A stretch of 64,000 nt of DNA, from assembly GCF_017377395.1 (NCBI RefSeq), contig NZ_CP061800.1:6469633-6533632 (forward strand), written 5' to 3'. The translations under genes and the position numbers were made by a program. A model generated the notes under the pieces. The model did no database searches, was not told where the DNA came from, and saw nothing but the letters and a program-made list of their open reading frames with translations. This document shows positions 32,820-41,555 of the stretch, one piece after another (positions within the stretch are counted from its first letter, which is position 1; every line of letters starts with the position of its first letter). This DNA is from Desulfonema magnum (GTDB lineage Bacteria; Desulfobacterota; Desulfobacteria; Desulfobacterales; 4be13).

Positions 32820-34739
32820 CTATACCTTTTTTACTTTGGTTACAATTCCGTCAATGATTTCTTCAACAGTGACTTTGACAACTTTTGCCATATAAACTTC
32901 GCCGATCAGGGCTGCTGGCTGCTCCTGTCCTTTAATCTTTACAAAATAAGTATTCCCTTCTTTTTTAACCTTGGCTTTTTTAATTCTATCCCCTTTTTTA
33001 TATCCTGATTTAGCTTTAGTTCTTTGGGACGAAGCCCTCGGATTAGTTACTTTCTCGAGTTCTTTTTTTAGGGCATCGTTATCATCTTTTTTTCCGGAGG
33101 ATGTTCCAAGATTATATGTCTTCACCTTTACCTTATCAATTCCGGGAAGATCATTCTCGTCCAGAATTTTCAGACAGCACCAGCCTAAAGGATATTCCGC
33201 ATTGTTTTTTTCAAGCACCAGACAACGAGATTTTGGAGCAGGCTCATTTCTTCTGTTTTTTACAAGATTACGAACTTTCTGACATTGATAGCTTTCAAAA
33301 TGGAGAAACTGCGCCTTGCTCATCATTCCTCCGCCCCAGCCGGTACGAAAGAGATACTGGTTTGGCTTTTGTTTCTGAATTTCATCAAAAAAAACTTCAC
33401 CGAGGAGTGATTTATTTTGCTCATCGTTTAAAAGTGCGTCAATATCAAAATAATATCTCTCATCTTTAATTTTATGTGGCGGTGTTGATATTGATGAAAG
33501 CTGAGGAAAATTCTCGACCCAGGATGCGAAATCTTTTTTGGAAAATTGCCAGCGATACCTGTAGCAATAATACGTTTCATCAGAATAAAAATCATAAATT
33601 TTTTTTGTATCAACTCTTTTTTTGCCTCGATCATCATGAGGAATTGATAATTTCCCTTTAAAAAAACTTTCTTCAGATGCCCATACTTCCTTGAAAAATT
33701 CATTTACCGTTTCCAGTAAATTTCCTATATTTTTGAGGTAGTAAGGAATTTTTTCGCCAAAGAATTTCTCAGCCATTTCAATATCAATGGTAATTCTGAA
33801 CTTTGCTTTGGTTCCGACAGCCGCGCATTCCAGCGGAATATCAAAATTTTTCTGGTATGTCTTATTTCCCGTAATACAAACGGCTCTTGTTGTTTCATCC
33901 TCCAAGCTTACATCTTCCGTAAAATTAGCATCGCTGATTTTCACAATTCTGAAAAAATCCCGCAGAACTTTGTTCGTTTCTTTCCAGCGGTAAGCATATT
34001 CGCCTTTGAAGTCACCTTCTGAAATAATAAAGCCTTTTTCTATCAACTCGTTATCACTTATATCTCTGTTGATGTTAAGACTGCGGAGCCATTGTTTTTT
34101 ATCCGAATCAGACATGATTTTCCACAACACAGCATTTCGGATCGCTCCTTTGATTGATGAACCTGGAATAAAAGGCTTATCCAAACCATTTCGGGCAAAT
34201 TTTTTGCCTTTGGGGATCGTTGTTACGCCTTTTGCTATTGTTTTCAATTGTTCATTTTTTGGAAAAATTTTATAGCGATTCAAGAAATATTCGAGAGAAA
34301 GGTCTTTGTAACGCTTATAGTCATCATTTTTGAATCGTAATGAAGGATTTCGTCTTTTCAAAAAACTTTTGAATTTGTTCAAATTGATCCTTCTGTTTAC
34401 ACCGTTTTTACTTACTTTATCATCACACCTATCGTTGCCTATGGCTATAAATTTTTCCCAATCAGATTCAGAAATTTGAATATTCAGGAATGTTGCGAAT
34501 CCATCTATGGGGTTATACCCCTGTTCTTCATCTCTCACAAAATAAGTCACATATTCTTCAACCTTATCCTTCTCGGCGATATAATTGCACAGTTTGTCGT
34601 TGTCAATCAGATATACGTGGTCTTTCTCATCTTTTCTTCCCCTCACCATTCCCTCGCCATAACCTATTTCCTTTCCTTTGATAAACAGCGGAGTTATAGT
34701 TTCCAATTCAATGATCGCACTTTCAAAAAGTTTTTTCAT
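32820..34739 (-). CDS. csm5: Csm5, end-capping RAMP of type III-A, with long C-terminal extension
   Basis: A 639-residue protein, longer than typical Csm5 (~350-500). LETITPLFIKGKEIGYGEG opens the RAMP fold, and FIPGSSIKGAIRNAVLWKIM (~195-215) is the G-rich helix. RTGWGGGMMSKAQFLHF lies near residue 470. After ~570 the chain ends in a Lys-rich linker and a beta-rich tail (GDRIKKAKVKKEGNTYFVKI...GEVYMAKVVKV) that looks like an S1/OB-type RNA-binding module. The ATG at 34739 is chosen for AAGGA upstream. Csm5 binds the crRNA 3' end and recruits nucleases. Confidence 0.85.
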   Translation of the reverse strand: MKKLFESAIIELETITPLFIKGKEIGYGEGMVRGRKDEKDHVYLIDNDKLCNYIAEKDKVEEYVTYFVRDEEQGYNPIDGFATFLNIQISESDWEKFIAIGNDRCDDKVSKNGVNRRINLNKFKSFLKRRNPSLRFKNDDYKRYKDLSLEYFLNRYKIFPKNEQLKTIAKGVTTIPKGKKFARNGLDKPFIPGSSIKGAIRNAVLWKIMSDSDKKQWLRSLNINRDISDNELIEKGFIISEGDFKGEYAYRWKETNKVLRDFFRIVKISDANFTEDVSLEDETTRAVCITGNKTYQKNFDIPLECAAVGTKAKFRITIDIEMAEKFFGEKIPYYLKNIGNLLETVNEFFKEVWASEESFFKGKLSIPHDDRGKKRVDTKKIYDFYSDETYYCYRYRWQFSKKDFASWVENFPQLSSISTPPHKIKDERYYFDIDALLNDEQNKSLLGEVFFDEIQKQKPNQYLFRTGWGGGMMSKAQFLHFESYQCQKVRNLVKNRRNEPAPKSRCLVLEKNNAEYPLGWCCLKILDENDLPGIDKVKVKTYNLGTSSGKKDDNDALKKELEKVTNPRASSQRTKAKSGYKKGDRIKKAKVKKEGNTYFVKIKGQEQPAALIGEVYMAKVVKVTVEEIIDGIVTKVKKV

Positions 34740-34768
34740 TTTTTTATGTCCTTGGTGATTTGAGCAAT

Positions 34769-35173
34769 TCAAACCAAACATTCCTGATCTTCAAACGGAT
34801 CAATCAGCGTAAGTTCAGATATTTGTTTGAAATCTTCAATGTTTCTTGTCATAAGCGGTAAGTCAAGATACAATGCCGTCCCGGCAATGATGGCATCGGG
34901 AAGCTTGATGCGATAATTCTGACGTATGGCAATACAAATCCCGGCAATTTCAGAACCCAGAGGATGTTCAGCAAACCTGCCCAGCAAATCTTCCGTCGCC
35001 TTTAAAGAACTTTCCGTATGTCCGGGCCATCCCAGAACTTCAATCCGGGAAATAACGGAGATATGGGAACCCTGTCTTAAAGCCTGTGTAAGAAGATGTT
35101 CAGCGCACTCATTCAGTTGTTCGTTAATATGATAAATAAGGATATTGGAATCCATAACACATCCGTTTTTCAT
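34769..35173 (-). CDS. vapC: PIN-domain toxin (VapC-type)
   Basis: A 134-residue PIN ribonuclease. The first acidic residue is in CVMDSNILIYH (Asp9), the Glu in ISRIEVLGWPG, and the later Asp residues in IKLPDAIIAGTALYLDLPLM and TRNIEDFKQI. This is the usual acidic quartet. The start at 35173 overlaps the antitoxin stop (ATGA) and fixes the reading frame. VapC enzymes cut tRNA or rRNA when the antitoxin is lost. The pair lies between csm4 and csm5. Confidence 0.88.
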   Translation of the reverse strand: MKNGCVMDSNILIYHINEQLNECAEHLLTQALRQGSHISVISRIEVLGWPGHTESSLKATEDLLGRFAEHPLGSEIAGICIAIRQNYRIKLPDAIIAGTALYLDLPLMTRNIEDFKQISELTLIDPFEDQECLV

Positions 35174-35421
35174 CTGTCCCACTCCCTGTTCCATTCTGAG
35201 CGCATGGTGGCAATATCCCGGTCAATCTCATCTCTGCTTACCGGAGGTTTGACAATTCCCTTTGTGCGTTGCAGAAGTTCCTCAATGCTTTCCTGAAATT
35301 CGGCTGTATCTTTCTCTTTTTCTAAAACAGTAACCATAACTCGGAGACAATTTCCCTCGGGTCTTTCATCAATCCATTTTAACATTCCATGTTTGTAAAC
35401 AGCTTCGTAGGTGCTAAACAT
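35170..35421 (-). CDS. vapB: VapB-type antitoxin of the PIN toxin
   Basis: An 83-residue acidic protein directly before and overlapping the toxin. STYEAVYKHGMLKWIDERPE (~3-22) is the AbrB/DUF104-like DNA-binding start seen in PIN-linked antitoxins, and the C-terminal half (EELLQRTKGIVKPPVSRDEI) is the likely toxin-wrapping helix. AAGGAGG lies 6 bases before the ATG. It begins 10 bases after the csm4 stop codon, so it is read from the csm promoter. Confidence 0.82.
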   Translation of the reverse strand: MFSTYEAVYKHGMLKWIDERPEGNCLRVMVTVLEKEKDTAEFQESIEELLQRTKGIVKPPVSRDEIDRDIATMRSEWNREWDR

Positions 35422-35431
35422 CTTGTCCTCC

Positions 35432-36544
35432 TTATTTTATCTTGTAATCATTCAGATGAATTTTTATCGGAACAGCAAATGCGTACCCGTAACGATATAT
35501 GTTATGATACCCCTTCCACTGCGGTGTCATTTCCTCATCAGGGGTCAGGTCAGCCAACTGTCCCTTTGGTTCATCTGAAAAAATGCTGCCCTCACCGAAC
35601 ATATGAACCGTCTTTCTTTTGACCTGCCTTCCAACGCTTAAAGAACCTGTCCAGCCTTTTCGCAGGATAAGTTCGTATGAAAGCGAATTTGCGATGTCGT
35701 CTTTTCCTCCCTCATACAACGGAGCAATTGTGTTGGGATGCCATAGAGAGAGAAGGCAATGTGCCAGATGAACATCTTTTTCTTCATTATTAAGCTGAAG
35801 CGGATTCACGATAAAATCCCATAAATTTTGAATTTCACGAACATCTTTTACCTCAATATTCGCTATGCTTCCCAGACCAATGCCCCGATTTCCACCAATT
35901 CCCGATGTCTCCTTTATAACATTTAACACTTTTTCAACTGTGTCTTTCACATTCTCGCATTCGGTTTTTAACAGAAAATACATGCCTGTCCTGCCTTCCG
36001 CGTCAAAATAGGTCGTGCCGGAATGATAAATTTGCGATTCACATGAAGAACGGTTCAAGGTGTTATGAGGGCGAATTTCATCTGTAATATTTGATGCTTT
36101 TTCTCCTCTGACAATTTTTGTGACAAGGTTTCTTTTTTCATCAAAAAGCAGCCAATCTTTAAAATGATCCAGAGAAATGAGGGACTCCTTTTTAATATCC
36201 TTTCCATATCTGATTTTATTTCTTTTTCCTTTTCTATTCAACTCCGAAAAATCAAATGGAACAGAAAGCGGTCTGGGCAGCCAAAATCTTGAACCGGAGT
36301 TTGTCATGGGAAACGCAGATGATATCCGAAACAGGGGATTTCCATTAATGAATGAATCCAGAAATTCTTTGAAGGGAATATCCAGTGCGTGTTCAGCGAC
36401 AGCCCAGTTGTTGCATAGCGCAGCCCATAAGGTATCCGAGTGGATGATCTTTCCTTCCGTGCCTTCAATACCGATACCGGGTTTTGACGCGCCGATATGG
36501 ATGGCATTTTTGAAATAAAGCCTGACAATGTATGTATTTTTCAT
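35432..36544 (-). CDS. csm4: Csm4, Cas5-type RAMP of type III-A
   Basis: A 370-residue protein. TYIVRLYFKNAIHIGASKPG and IIHSDTLWAALCNNW (~30-50) form the Csm4 start. FWLPRPLSVPFDF, TYFDAEGRTGMYFLLKTE and the glycine-rich GIGGNRGIGLGSIANIEV (~213-230) complete the family pattern. Csm4 holds the crRNA 5' handle next to Cas10. The ATG at 36544 is preferred (AGGATATAATGAC upstream) to longer frames that overlap csm3. Confidence 0.87.
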   Translation of the reverse strand: MKNTYIVRLYFKNAIHIGASKPGIGIEGTEGKIIHSDTLWAALCNNWAVAEHALDIPFKEFLDSFINGNPLFRISSAFPMTNSGSRFWLPRPLSVPFDFSELNRKGKRNKIRYGKDIKKESLISLDHFKDWLLFDEKRNLVTKIVRGEKASNITDEIRPHNTLNRSSCESQIYHSGTTYFDAEGRTGMYFLLKTECENVKDTVEKVLNVIKETSGIGGNRGIGLGSIANIEVKDVREIQNLWDFIVNPLQLNNEEKDVHLAHCLLSLWHPNTIAPLYEGGKDDIANSLSYELILRKGWTGSLSVGRQVKRKTVHMFGEGSIFSDEPKGQLADLTPDEEMTPQWKGYHNIYRYGYAFAVPIKIHLNDYKIK

Positions 36545-36563
36545 GTCATTATATCCTGTTCGG

Positions 36564-37640
36564 TTAAGCATATTGTGCAAAGGATATCGTCTGAGCCGCA
36601 TTTGACCAGTCAGAAATAGTGGAATTTTTTCCTTGGGGCTTTTTGAAACCTTTTACCGTTTCTCCGGTGATCGTTTTTGCTTCAAAGTTTTTGATTTCAA
36701 ACCTGACCTGTCCATGGCCGCGAGACGTATTCCCGCCAAGTCCGGCATGATCCTGAATAATTTCCAATGCACAGAAAATATTTTCCAAATCCTTTTGGAG
36801 TTTTTTATCGCATTTGGTGTCCGGTTTGCCCAAAGCATCAACAAGGAATTCTCCGTTTTCATAAGTCTGCACTTTGTAAATCATCTCAAAATCAAAACGT
36901 GCGCCCGCGGGAACCCGCTCAATGGTACGCGGCATTGCCTGTGCGGTAATCCGATCCACGACAATTTCGATTTTGGCTTCTGTAACTGGAAGCCCATCTA
37001 TCATAAATCTTTTGTAAGAATATTTCTCCGGATCATCAGACTCATCTCTTGAAAGCACTGCATCCCGCACAATCAGAATCGAAGGCAGCCCCGGATCAGA
37101 AGCGGAATTGCCGAATAAACGGCAAACAGGAGACGCTGCTGCAAGTTTATAAGCTCTTTCAGAGTCTTCATTTTTCTTTATTTCTTTCAAAATCTGATTG
37201 AAAACCTCATCCTTGAAATCTTTCGGTTTTCGGAGTTTATTCGCATAAAAAAAAATTTTATTATCCTTTTCTTCCGCGTACTGATTCAAGAGTTCCTTTG
37301 CTTTATCATCAGTGAATTGAGAAAGGAACCTGTTAAATTCCTGCTTGCTAAAAGAGACCTCAAACCGATAATTCTCCGTCCCGTAAATTTCCATATAGAT
37401 ATTCTCTGTCATGGCTGAAAGAAAGTTGCCATTTTTCGCCTCCAGCAATGCCCGCATCCGTCCCCGAAGCGAACTGCCCGGAATATACGGCTCATTGCTA
37501 ACCGGATTTTTGATTACCGGGCTGTCAATGCCGCCCTTGTCAATTGAATCGGCAGTGCCGCCGATATGCAAACCGCTCAATGCCTCAATTTTGCCCGTAA
37601 TTTTCACAAAACCGAGCAACTTGATTTGTTTTTCCGACAT
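36564..37640 (-). CDS. csm3: Csm3, Cas7 backbone of type III-A
   Basis: A 358-residue protein. LSGLHIGGTADSIDKGGIDS includes the catalytic Asp of Csm3 (Asp39 in GGIDSPVIKNP). YIPGSSLRGRMRALLE (~52-67), SPVCRLFGNSASDPG and LGGNTSRGHGQVRFEI are the other RAMP landmarks. Copies line the crRNA and cut bound target RNA every six bases. It is longer than the usual ~220-250 residues because of a charged insertion between ~70 and ~160. Gap to csm2 is 18 bases. Confidence 0.9.
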   Translation of the reverse strand: MSEKQIKLLGFVKITGKIEALSGLHIGGTADSIDKGGIDSPVIKNPVSNEPYIPGSSLRGRMRALLEAKNGNFLSAMTENIYMEIYGTENYRFEVSFSKQEFNRFLSQFTDDKAKELLNQYAEEKDNKIFFYANKLRKPKDFKDEVFNQILKEIKKNEDSERAYKLAAASPVCRLFGNSASDPGLPSILIVRDAVLSRDESDDPEKYSYKRFMIDGLPVTEAKIEIVVDRITAQAMPRTIERVPAGARFDFEMIYKVQTYENGEFLVDALGKPDTKCDKKLQKDLENIFCALEIIQDHAGLGGNTSRGHGQVRFEIKNFEAKTITGETVKGFKKPQGKNSTISDWSNAAQTISFAQYA

Positions 37641-37658
37641 GTTAAGTCTCCTTTAAAC

Positions 37659-38120
37659 CTAATTTTTTTCATAAGTTTTATGGTAATCCAGAATCGCCTC
37701 AAAAAATTCTATAAGCAAACGCAACCCTCCTACATCACATATTTTATTTTTTCCTCGTAAACATTTTTCAAAAATTCCATGAAGACTTTTAATGCCTTCC
37801 TCGTTCTTTTTTGCACTTCCTGCCAATTTGGGCAGCAGAAATTTTAACTTTGCTTCATCTGTGATGGAATCCTTTTTTTTCTTATTTGCATTTTTACGAT
37901 CAATTGCCTTGACATAAGTATAAAACCGTCTCAGTTGGGTTGGGCTAATTCCGCTTTTGTGGAGGCTTTGAGCAATATTTGCTGCATACTCAGGCAGTTT
38001 ATCTTCATTAAGCAGTTCTTCCAAAGAATGGTCATCAAGGTCTTTGAGTATATCCTTGATCTCCAATTTCATATTATAGACTTCATCCACAAACGGGTTT
38101 CCTTTTTTTTCTTGAGCCAT
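37659..38120 (-). CDS. csm2: Csm2, small subunit (Cas11) of type III-A
   Basis: A 153-residue helical protein. SGISPTQLRRFYTYVKAI (~57-74) is the Csm2 signature, followed by LKFLLPKLAGSAKKNEEGI and a C-terminal helix with RLLIEFFEAILDYHKTY. Csm2 bundles along the crRNA-target duplex opposite Csm3. It starts 1 base after csm1 ends. Confidence 0.9.
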   Translation of the reverse strand: MAQEKKGNPFVDEVYNMKLEIKDILKDLDDHSLEELLNEDKLPEYAANIAQSLHKSGISPTQLRRFYTYVKAIDRKNANKKKKDSITDEAKLKFLLPKLAGSAKKNEEGIKSLHGIFEKCLRGKNKICDVGGLRLLIEFFEAILDYHKTYEKN

Positions 38121-38121
38121 T

Positions 38122-40134
38122 TTATCGTGTCCTCCTCAAAAATGAAATCCAGTTCAGTGCGATGTGCAGATGAGACATGTTTTTTGAATTATTTTTTCCA
38201 TAAAGATAGCACATCAGTTTTAAAAACAGATCACTCCGTTTCCGGCCGAGAGTCTTGCAAACATCCGCCATTACCCGTGCCATTGTCGGCATGTAAAGTT
38301 CACCAGATCGCTGAAACTTTTCCATTACCAAAAACCATTTTTCAATGGTCTGATGGCTGATTTTATCAATAATAAAAAGTTTTCTCCCCTCTGCGGACGT
38401 TTTAAACTCTCCTAATTTTGCAAACTCCCGCATTAACGGCAACAAGAAATCATCCCCTTGCTGCCATGTCATGGAGAGCATGTAACGAAATTCCCGATTA
38501 TTTTCTTTTTCCCTTAGTTGGTTGCGGCGATGAACTTTGACCGGATCATGAAACAGTGCGATTCGATCTTTCTGAGCTTCGTTTTCATTTTTTTCCGTGC
38601 ATATCTTTGCCTCATCTTCCGCATCTTTGCTGCGTGCCGCCATCTGATAAAGCGGAAATTTGGGATGATGCAGGGTCAGCCCGCCGGAAATCGAGGCAGG
38701 CTCGCCATCCTTGTCTTTGATATTATTTTTTTCGCAATATCGGGCAAAACATTTCTGAATATCAAATGCCAGTTCAGCGACCTCATTCCACGCCCCGATA
38801 ATAAACAAATCGTCTCCGCCTGCATAGATAATTGAGGCATTGCGTTCTTTTTTTTCTTCTCCTTCAACAAGACAGGTAGGAAGTTTTTCAGCTTTCATCT
38901 CCTCATCACTAAAAAGAGGTTCTTTACTTTCAGATGTTTCTGAGATATTCTCAATCTCACCTTCACAAATTTGGTTCAGAATTTTTTTGAAAAAATAATT
39001 CAACTGATGAGATCGTTCTGCCAGTTCCGGGCATGAACCGATTTCGGAAAACAGTTTTCCGAGATTATCAACATCCATCCGCAATGCGCCGATCATATCC
39101 GCACCGCAGGAACACGCTGCAAGTCCGGCAAAAGAAACTGTGTTTTTTTTGATATCATCATCCAGTACCGCATTTGGTTTGGTTTCTTGGATCACTTCAA
39201 GCTCTCTGTTTTGAGCATACTCTGAACCTGAAAGATCACCGACCTTGCGGACATAATAAGCATACAAAAAATCATCTCCGATTTTCCAGCATTTTTCGCA
39301 TTTGTTAGCGATCTTTTTCGTGGTGTACAGAGCAAGCCCTGAGTTATTATGTGTCGGAAAGCAAAGATAACCCCTTTCTACTTTCTTTTCCACGGCAAAG
39401 TAATCGTATCTCCATATTTTTTCACCCTCTTTCAAATCTGTCAGCTTATCACCTAAATACCACAGATGATATGAAAGCTTGCTTACCCAGAAATCCTCTG
39501 CAATTTTATCTGTCATTTCAGTATGTGGCAAATCATCCCGCCCCGTAATCTGACATTCTTTTTGAATATCAGTCTGCACGGGCATCTCCGGGTTCAATAA
39601 ATTCTCCAGCAATGCGCCATCATCTGTCCAGAATTTTCGCCGTTTGAGTTTATCCAGTTCATCAGACTGCTCCTGTCGTTTTGCCTGAAATCGCTTTTTT
39701 TCTGAAATATCGTCTTGAGAAACTGGCAGGATATGAATTGCAATAAAGAGTTTTCCGGAAAACTCATTCACTGCCCAGGAATTCAGGATATCTGCAAATT
39801 TTTTAATTTCATCTCCGAGATCGCTTTTATTTAAAAGCAGAGAAAACGCCCCGCCTCCGGAGTAAATAACGCCGCGTTCTGCTCCGTGCCAAATTAAATA
39901 TTCTTTGGATTTGTCTGTTTTTATTCCGGCCAATTGCAGAATTTCATAGACAATATGCTCGGTGAGCAGTTCCAGCATAAAGCTTCGTGCCCGCAATGAT
40001 TTCAGGGCACCTTTGGAAGATATGGTATAAACGGTATCCTGAATGCCCGAAAAATCACCGGACACCAGTAGCAATGTTTTTTTATCATCTTCGTTCAATT
40101 CTGACCTCCTCTTTTCAATAAAATCCCATCCCAT
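38122..40134 (-). CDS. csm1: Csm1/Cas10 of type III-A, without HD domain
   Basis: A 670-residue Cas10. The first cyclase-like domain begins almost at the N terminus (LLLVSGDFSGIQDTVYTISS at ~21-40), so the HD nuclease domain that usually comes first is absent. A zinc cluster (CEKCWKIG), MDVDNLGKLFSEIG, and the palm motif IIYAGGDDLFIIG (~435-447) follow, then SGGLTLHHPKFPLYQMA. The ATG at 40134 has AGGAG 10 bases upstream. It should produce cyclic oligoadenylate when target RNA binds, but not cut DNA. Confidence 0.9.
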   Translation of the reverse strand: MGWDFIEKRRSELNEDDKKTLLLVSGDFSGIQDTVYTISSKGALKSLRARSFMLELLTEHIVYEILQLAGIKTDKSKEYLIWHGAERGVIYSGGGAFSLLLNKSDLGDEIKKFADILNSWAVNEFSGKLFIAIHILPVSQDDISEKKRFQAKRQEQSDELDKLKRRKFWTDDGALLENLLNPEMPVQTDIQKECQITGRDDLPHTEMTDKIAEDFWVSKLSYHLWYLGDKLTDLKEGEKIWRYDYFAVEKKVERGYLCFPTHNNSGLALYTTKKIANKCEKCWKIGDDFLYAYYVRKVGDLSGSEYAQNRELEVIQETKPNAVLDDDIKKNTVSFAGLAACSCGADMIGALRMDVDNLGKLFSEIGSCPELAERSHQLNYFFKKILNQICEGEIENISETSESKEPLFSDEEMKAEKLPTCLVEGEEKKERNASIIYAGGDDLFIIGAWNEVAELAFDIQKCFARYCEKNNIKDKDGEPASISGGLTLHHPKFPLYQMAARSKDAEDEAKICTEKNENEAQKDRIALFHDPVKVHRRNQLREKENNREFRYMLSMTWQQGDDFLLPLMREFAKLGEFKTSAEGRKLFIIDKISHQTIEKWFLVMEKFQRSGELYMPTMARVMADVCKTLGRKRSDLFLKLMCYLYGKNNSKNMSHLHIALNWISFLRRTR

Positions 40135-40196
40135 TCACTTTGCTTCTCCTGTCAGATATTTATTTCATTTTTTTCAAGAAGTTATCTCTTAGCAAT

Positions 40197-40304
40197 TCAT
40201 AATTTCAGGCGGCGGAATATTATCTTTGTAATAATCAGACAAAAAAACCCCATCCTCTGTAAAACCAGAGGCATGGGGTTTCTTATATCAGTTGAACCGG
40301 CCAT
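40197..40304 (-). CDS. Leader peptide of the csm operon (attenuator ORF, copy 2)
   Basis: A 35-residue ORF from 40304, behind AGGAG. Its first 22 residues (MA, then GSTDIRNPMPLVLQRMGFF, then C) are identical to copy 1. After the terminator the sequences differ (LIITKIIFRRLKL here), so only the part through the hairpin is conserved. csm1 begins 62 bases after its stop. Confidence 0.6.
   Translation of the reverse strand: MAGSTDIRNPMPLVLQRMGFFCLIITKIIFRRLKL
40241..40280 (-). terminator. Intrinsic terminator in the csm leader
   Basis: The same 15-bp stem and seven-T tail on the minus strand as at 29604-29645. It lies inside the leader ORF, 107 bases before csm1. Confidence 0.88.
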
Positions 40305-40354
40305 TTATTCTCCTGTCAAAAAGTTATGAACAAGCATGAATAAAATACTTTACA

Positions 40355-40383
40355 TTTATAAAATAAGCATGGATATTTGTCAA
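40355..40383 (-). promoter_or_regulatory. Predicted sigma-70-type promoter of the csm operon
   Basis: On the minus strand TTGACA, 17 bases, TATAAA. The block 40384-40556 upstream matches 29747-29938 (shared TCCCGGACAT and GTCAGAATCACGGAAAA stretches), so it may hold regulator sites common to both operons. Confidence 0.7.
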
Positions 40384-40681
40384 TCTTTAATTCGGGATAT
40401 GTTGCATTTCTCCCCCGAAACCACTGCCATCAGCGTCAGAGTTTCTATGTATTCCGGGCAGTCTTCAGGGAGTCTGCTTGTTTTTAATTAAAATTTCGGC
40501 GGGTTCATTTTCTCATCCCGGACATTGACGGTCAGAATCACGGAAAATCCGAGACAAAAATTCCTTTTCTCGTTTCATAAAAAAGAGCAAAGGTCAATGG
40601 GGTGAAAGGAGTAAATGGGTGGGGCAGGAGGCAAAAATGTTATCTGTGAAAATCCCTGGCCTCATGCCTTTCCCTCTTACA

Positions 40682-40773
40682 CCCTTAATCCCCTTCAAAT
40701 CTGATCAAGGTTCTAACGCAGGGAAGACAATTACCCTGGGAATTTTTTTACCCGTCGTAATTCCCTTTAAATC
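40682..40773 (+). CRISPR. Relic CRISPR: two decayed repeats of the array-1 type
   Basis: 40682-40717 (TTAATCCCCTTCAAATCTGA, then TCAAGGTTCTAAC) matches the array-1 repeat with several changes. After a 36-bp spacer, 40754-40773 starts a second decayed repeat (GTCGTAATTCCCTTTAAATC). A GGGGCAGGAGGC/GCCTCATGCC palindrome precedes it, as at array 1. It is probably inactive. Confidence 0.7.
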
Positions 40774-40794
40774 GTAATTCGGGGAACACGATAC

Positions 40795-41318
40795 TTATTT
40801 ATCCGATTCCAATTCTCCCGCCCGGGTTTCCGCTGACAATTTCCGATCCAGTGCCGTTTCCGGCCGGGCATATAAAATGATTACTTCATTGTCAGGAATT
40901 AAATATTGTGTCCCCCGAATTCTCCTGTCCCCCGAATTCTCCTCAGTTATCGCAGTTATGACAGCGGATTTAAGGATTGAACGGATCGGAAAATCCGTTT
41001 CATCCTCACATCCGCTGTCATATTGAAGGGATATCAGCAAAATCCCATCTTCTGATCTGCTGTCATATTCTGACCACTTCAATCTCCAAGCTGGATCTGT
41101 GAAAATTGGCGACAAGTCCAATCCTAAGTTTCAACAGTCTGAGATACTGACAAAAACGACCTCTGAGTTTTGGTGTGATCTCACGAACGGCAACGGGGGT
41201 CAGCAGAATCTTATCATCTACGAGAATCAGACGGGTCTCACGAGTCTCGACAGGCTGCTGGCGGAACGGGATAACAATTTCCTTCCTGACCTTGTAAGGG
41301 ATGGAACATAGGCGCAAT
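40795..41318. other. Stretch without a convincing gene
   Basis: Frames on both strands are open here (for example 40795-41121 and 41063-41317 minus, 41099-41311 plus), but none has a ribosome-binding site or a recognisable motif. The DNA contains one diverged relative of the 81-bp tandem unit (40955-41060). Confidence 0.4.
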
Positions 41319-41555
41319 TTTTACGAAAAAATGACAGCGGATTTCAGGACTGAACGGATGACAGAAAAAACCGTTTCATCCTTTCCGTCCGTTGTCATAT
41401 TTTACGAAAAAATGACAGCGGATTTCAGGACTGAACGGATGACAGAAAAATCCGTTTCATCCTTTCCATCCGTTGTCATATTTTACGAAAAAATGACAGC
41501 GGATTTCAGGATTGAACGGATGACAGAAAAATCCGTCTCATCCTTTCCGTCCGTT
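41319..41555. repeat. 81-bp tandem repeat, three units, running into CRISPR array 2
   Basis: Units start at 41319, 41400 and 41481 with TTTTACGAAAAAATGACAGC. Each contains CGGATTTCAGGA, GAACGGATGACAG and CATCCTTTCCGTCCGTTG. The third unit breaks at CCGTCCGTT and continues directly as the truncated first CRISPR repeat. Related single pieces are at 40955-41060 and ~43025-43055. The 81-bp length keeps a frame open (27 codons), which explains the ORFs here. Confidence 0.9.

Noticed and set aside
40795..41317. Overlapping open frames on both strands upstream of the 81-bp repeats
   Set aside because: No start signal, no motif, and part of the DNA is related to the tandem repeat; evidence is too weak for a gene call.
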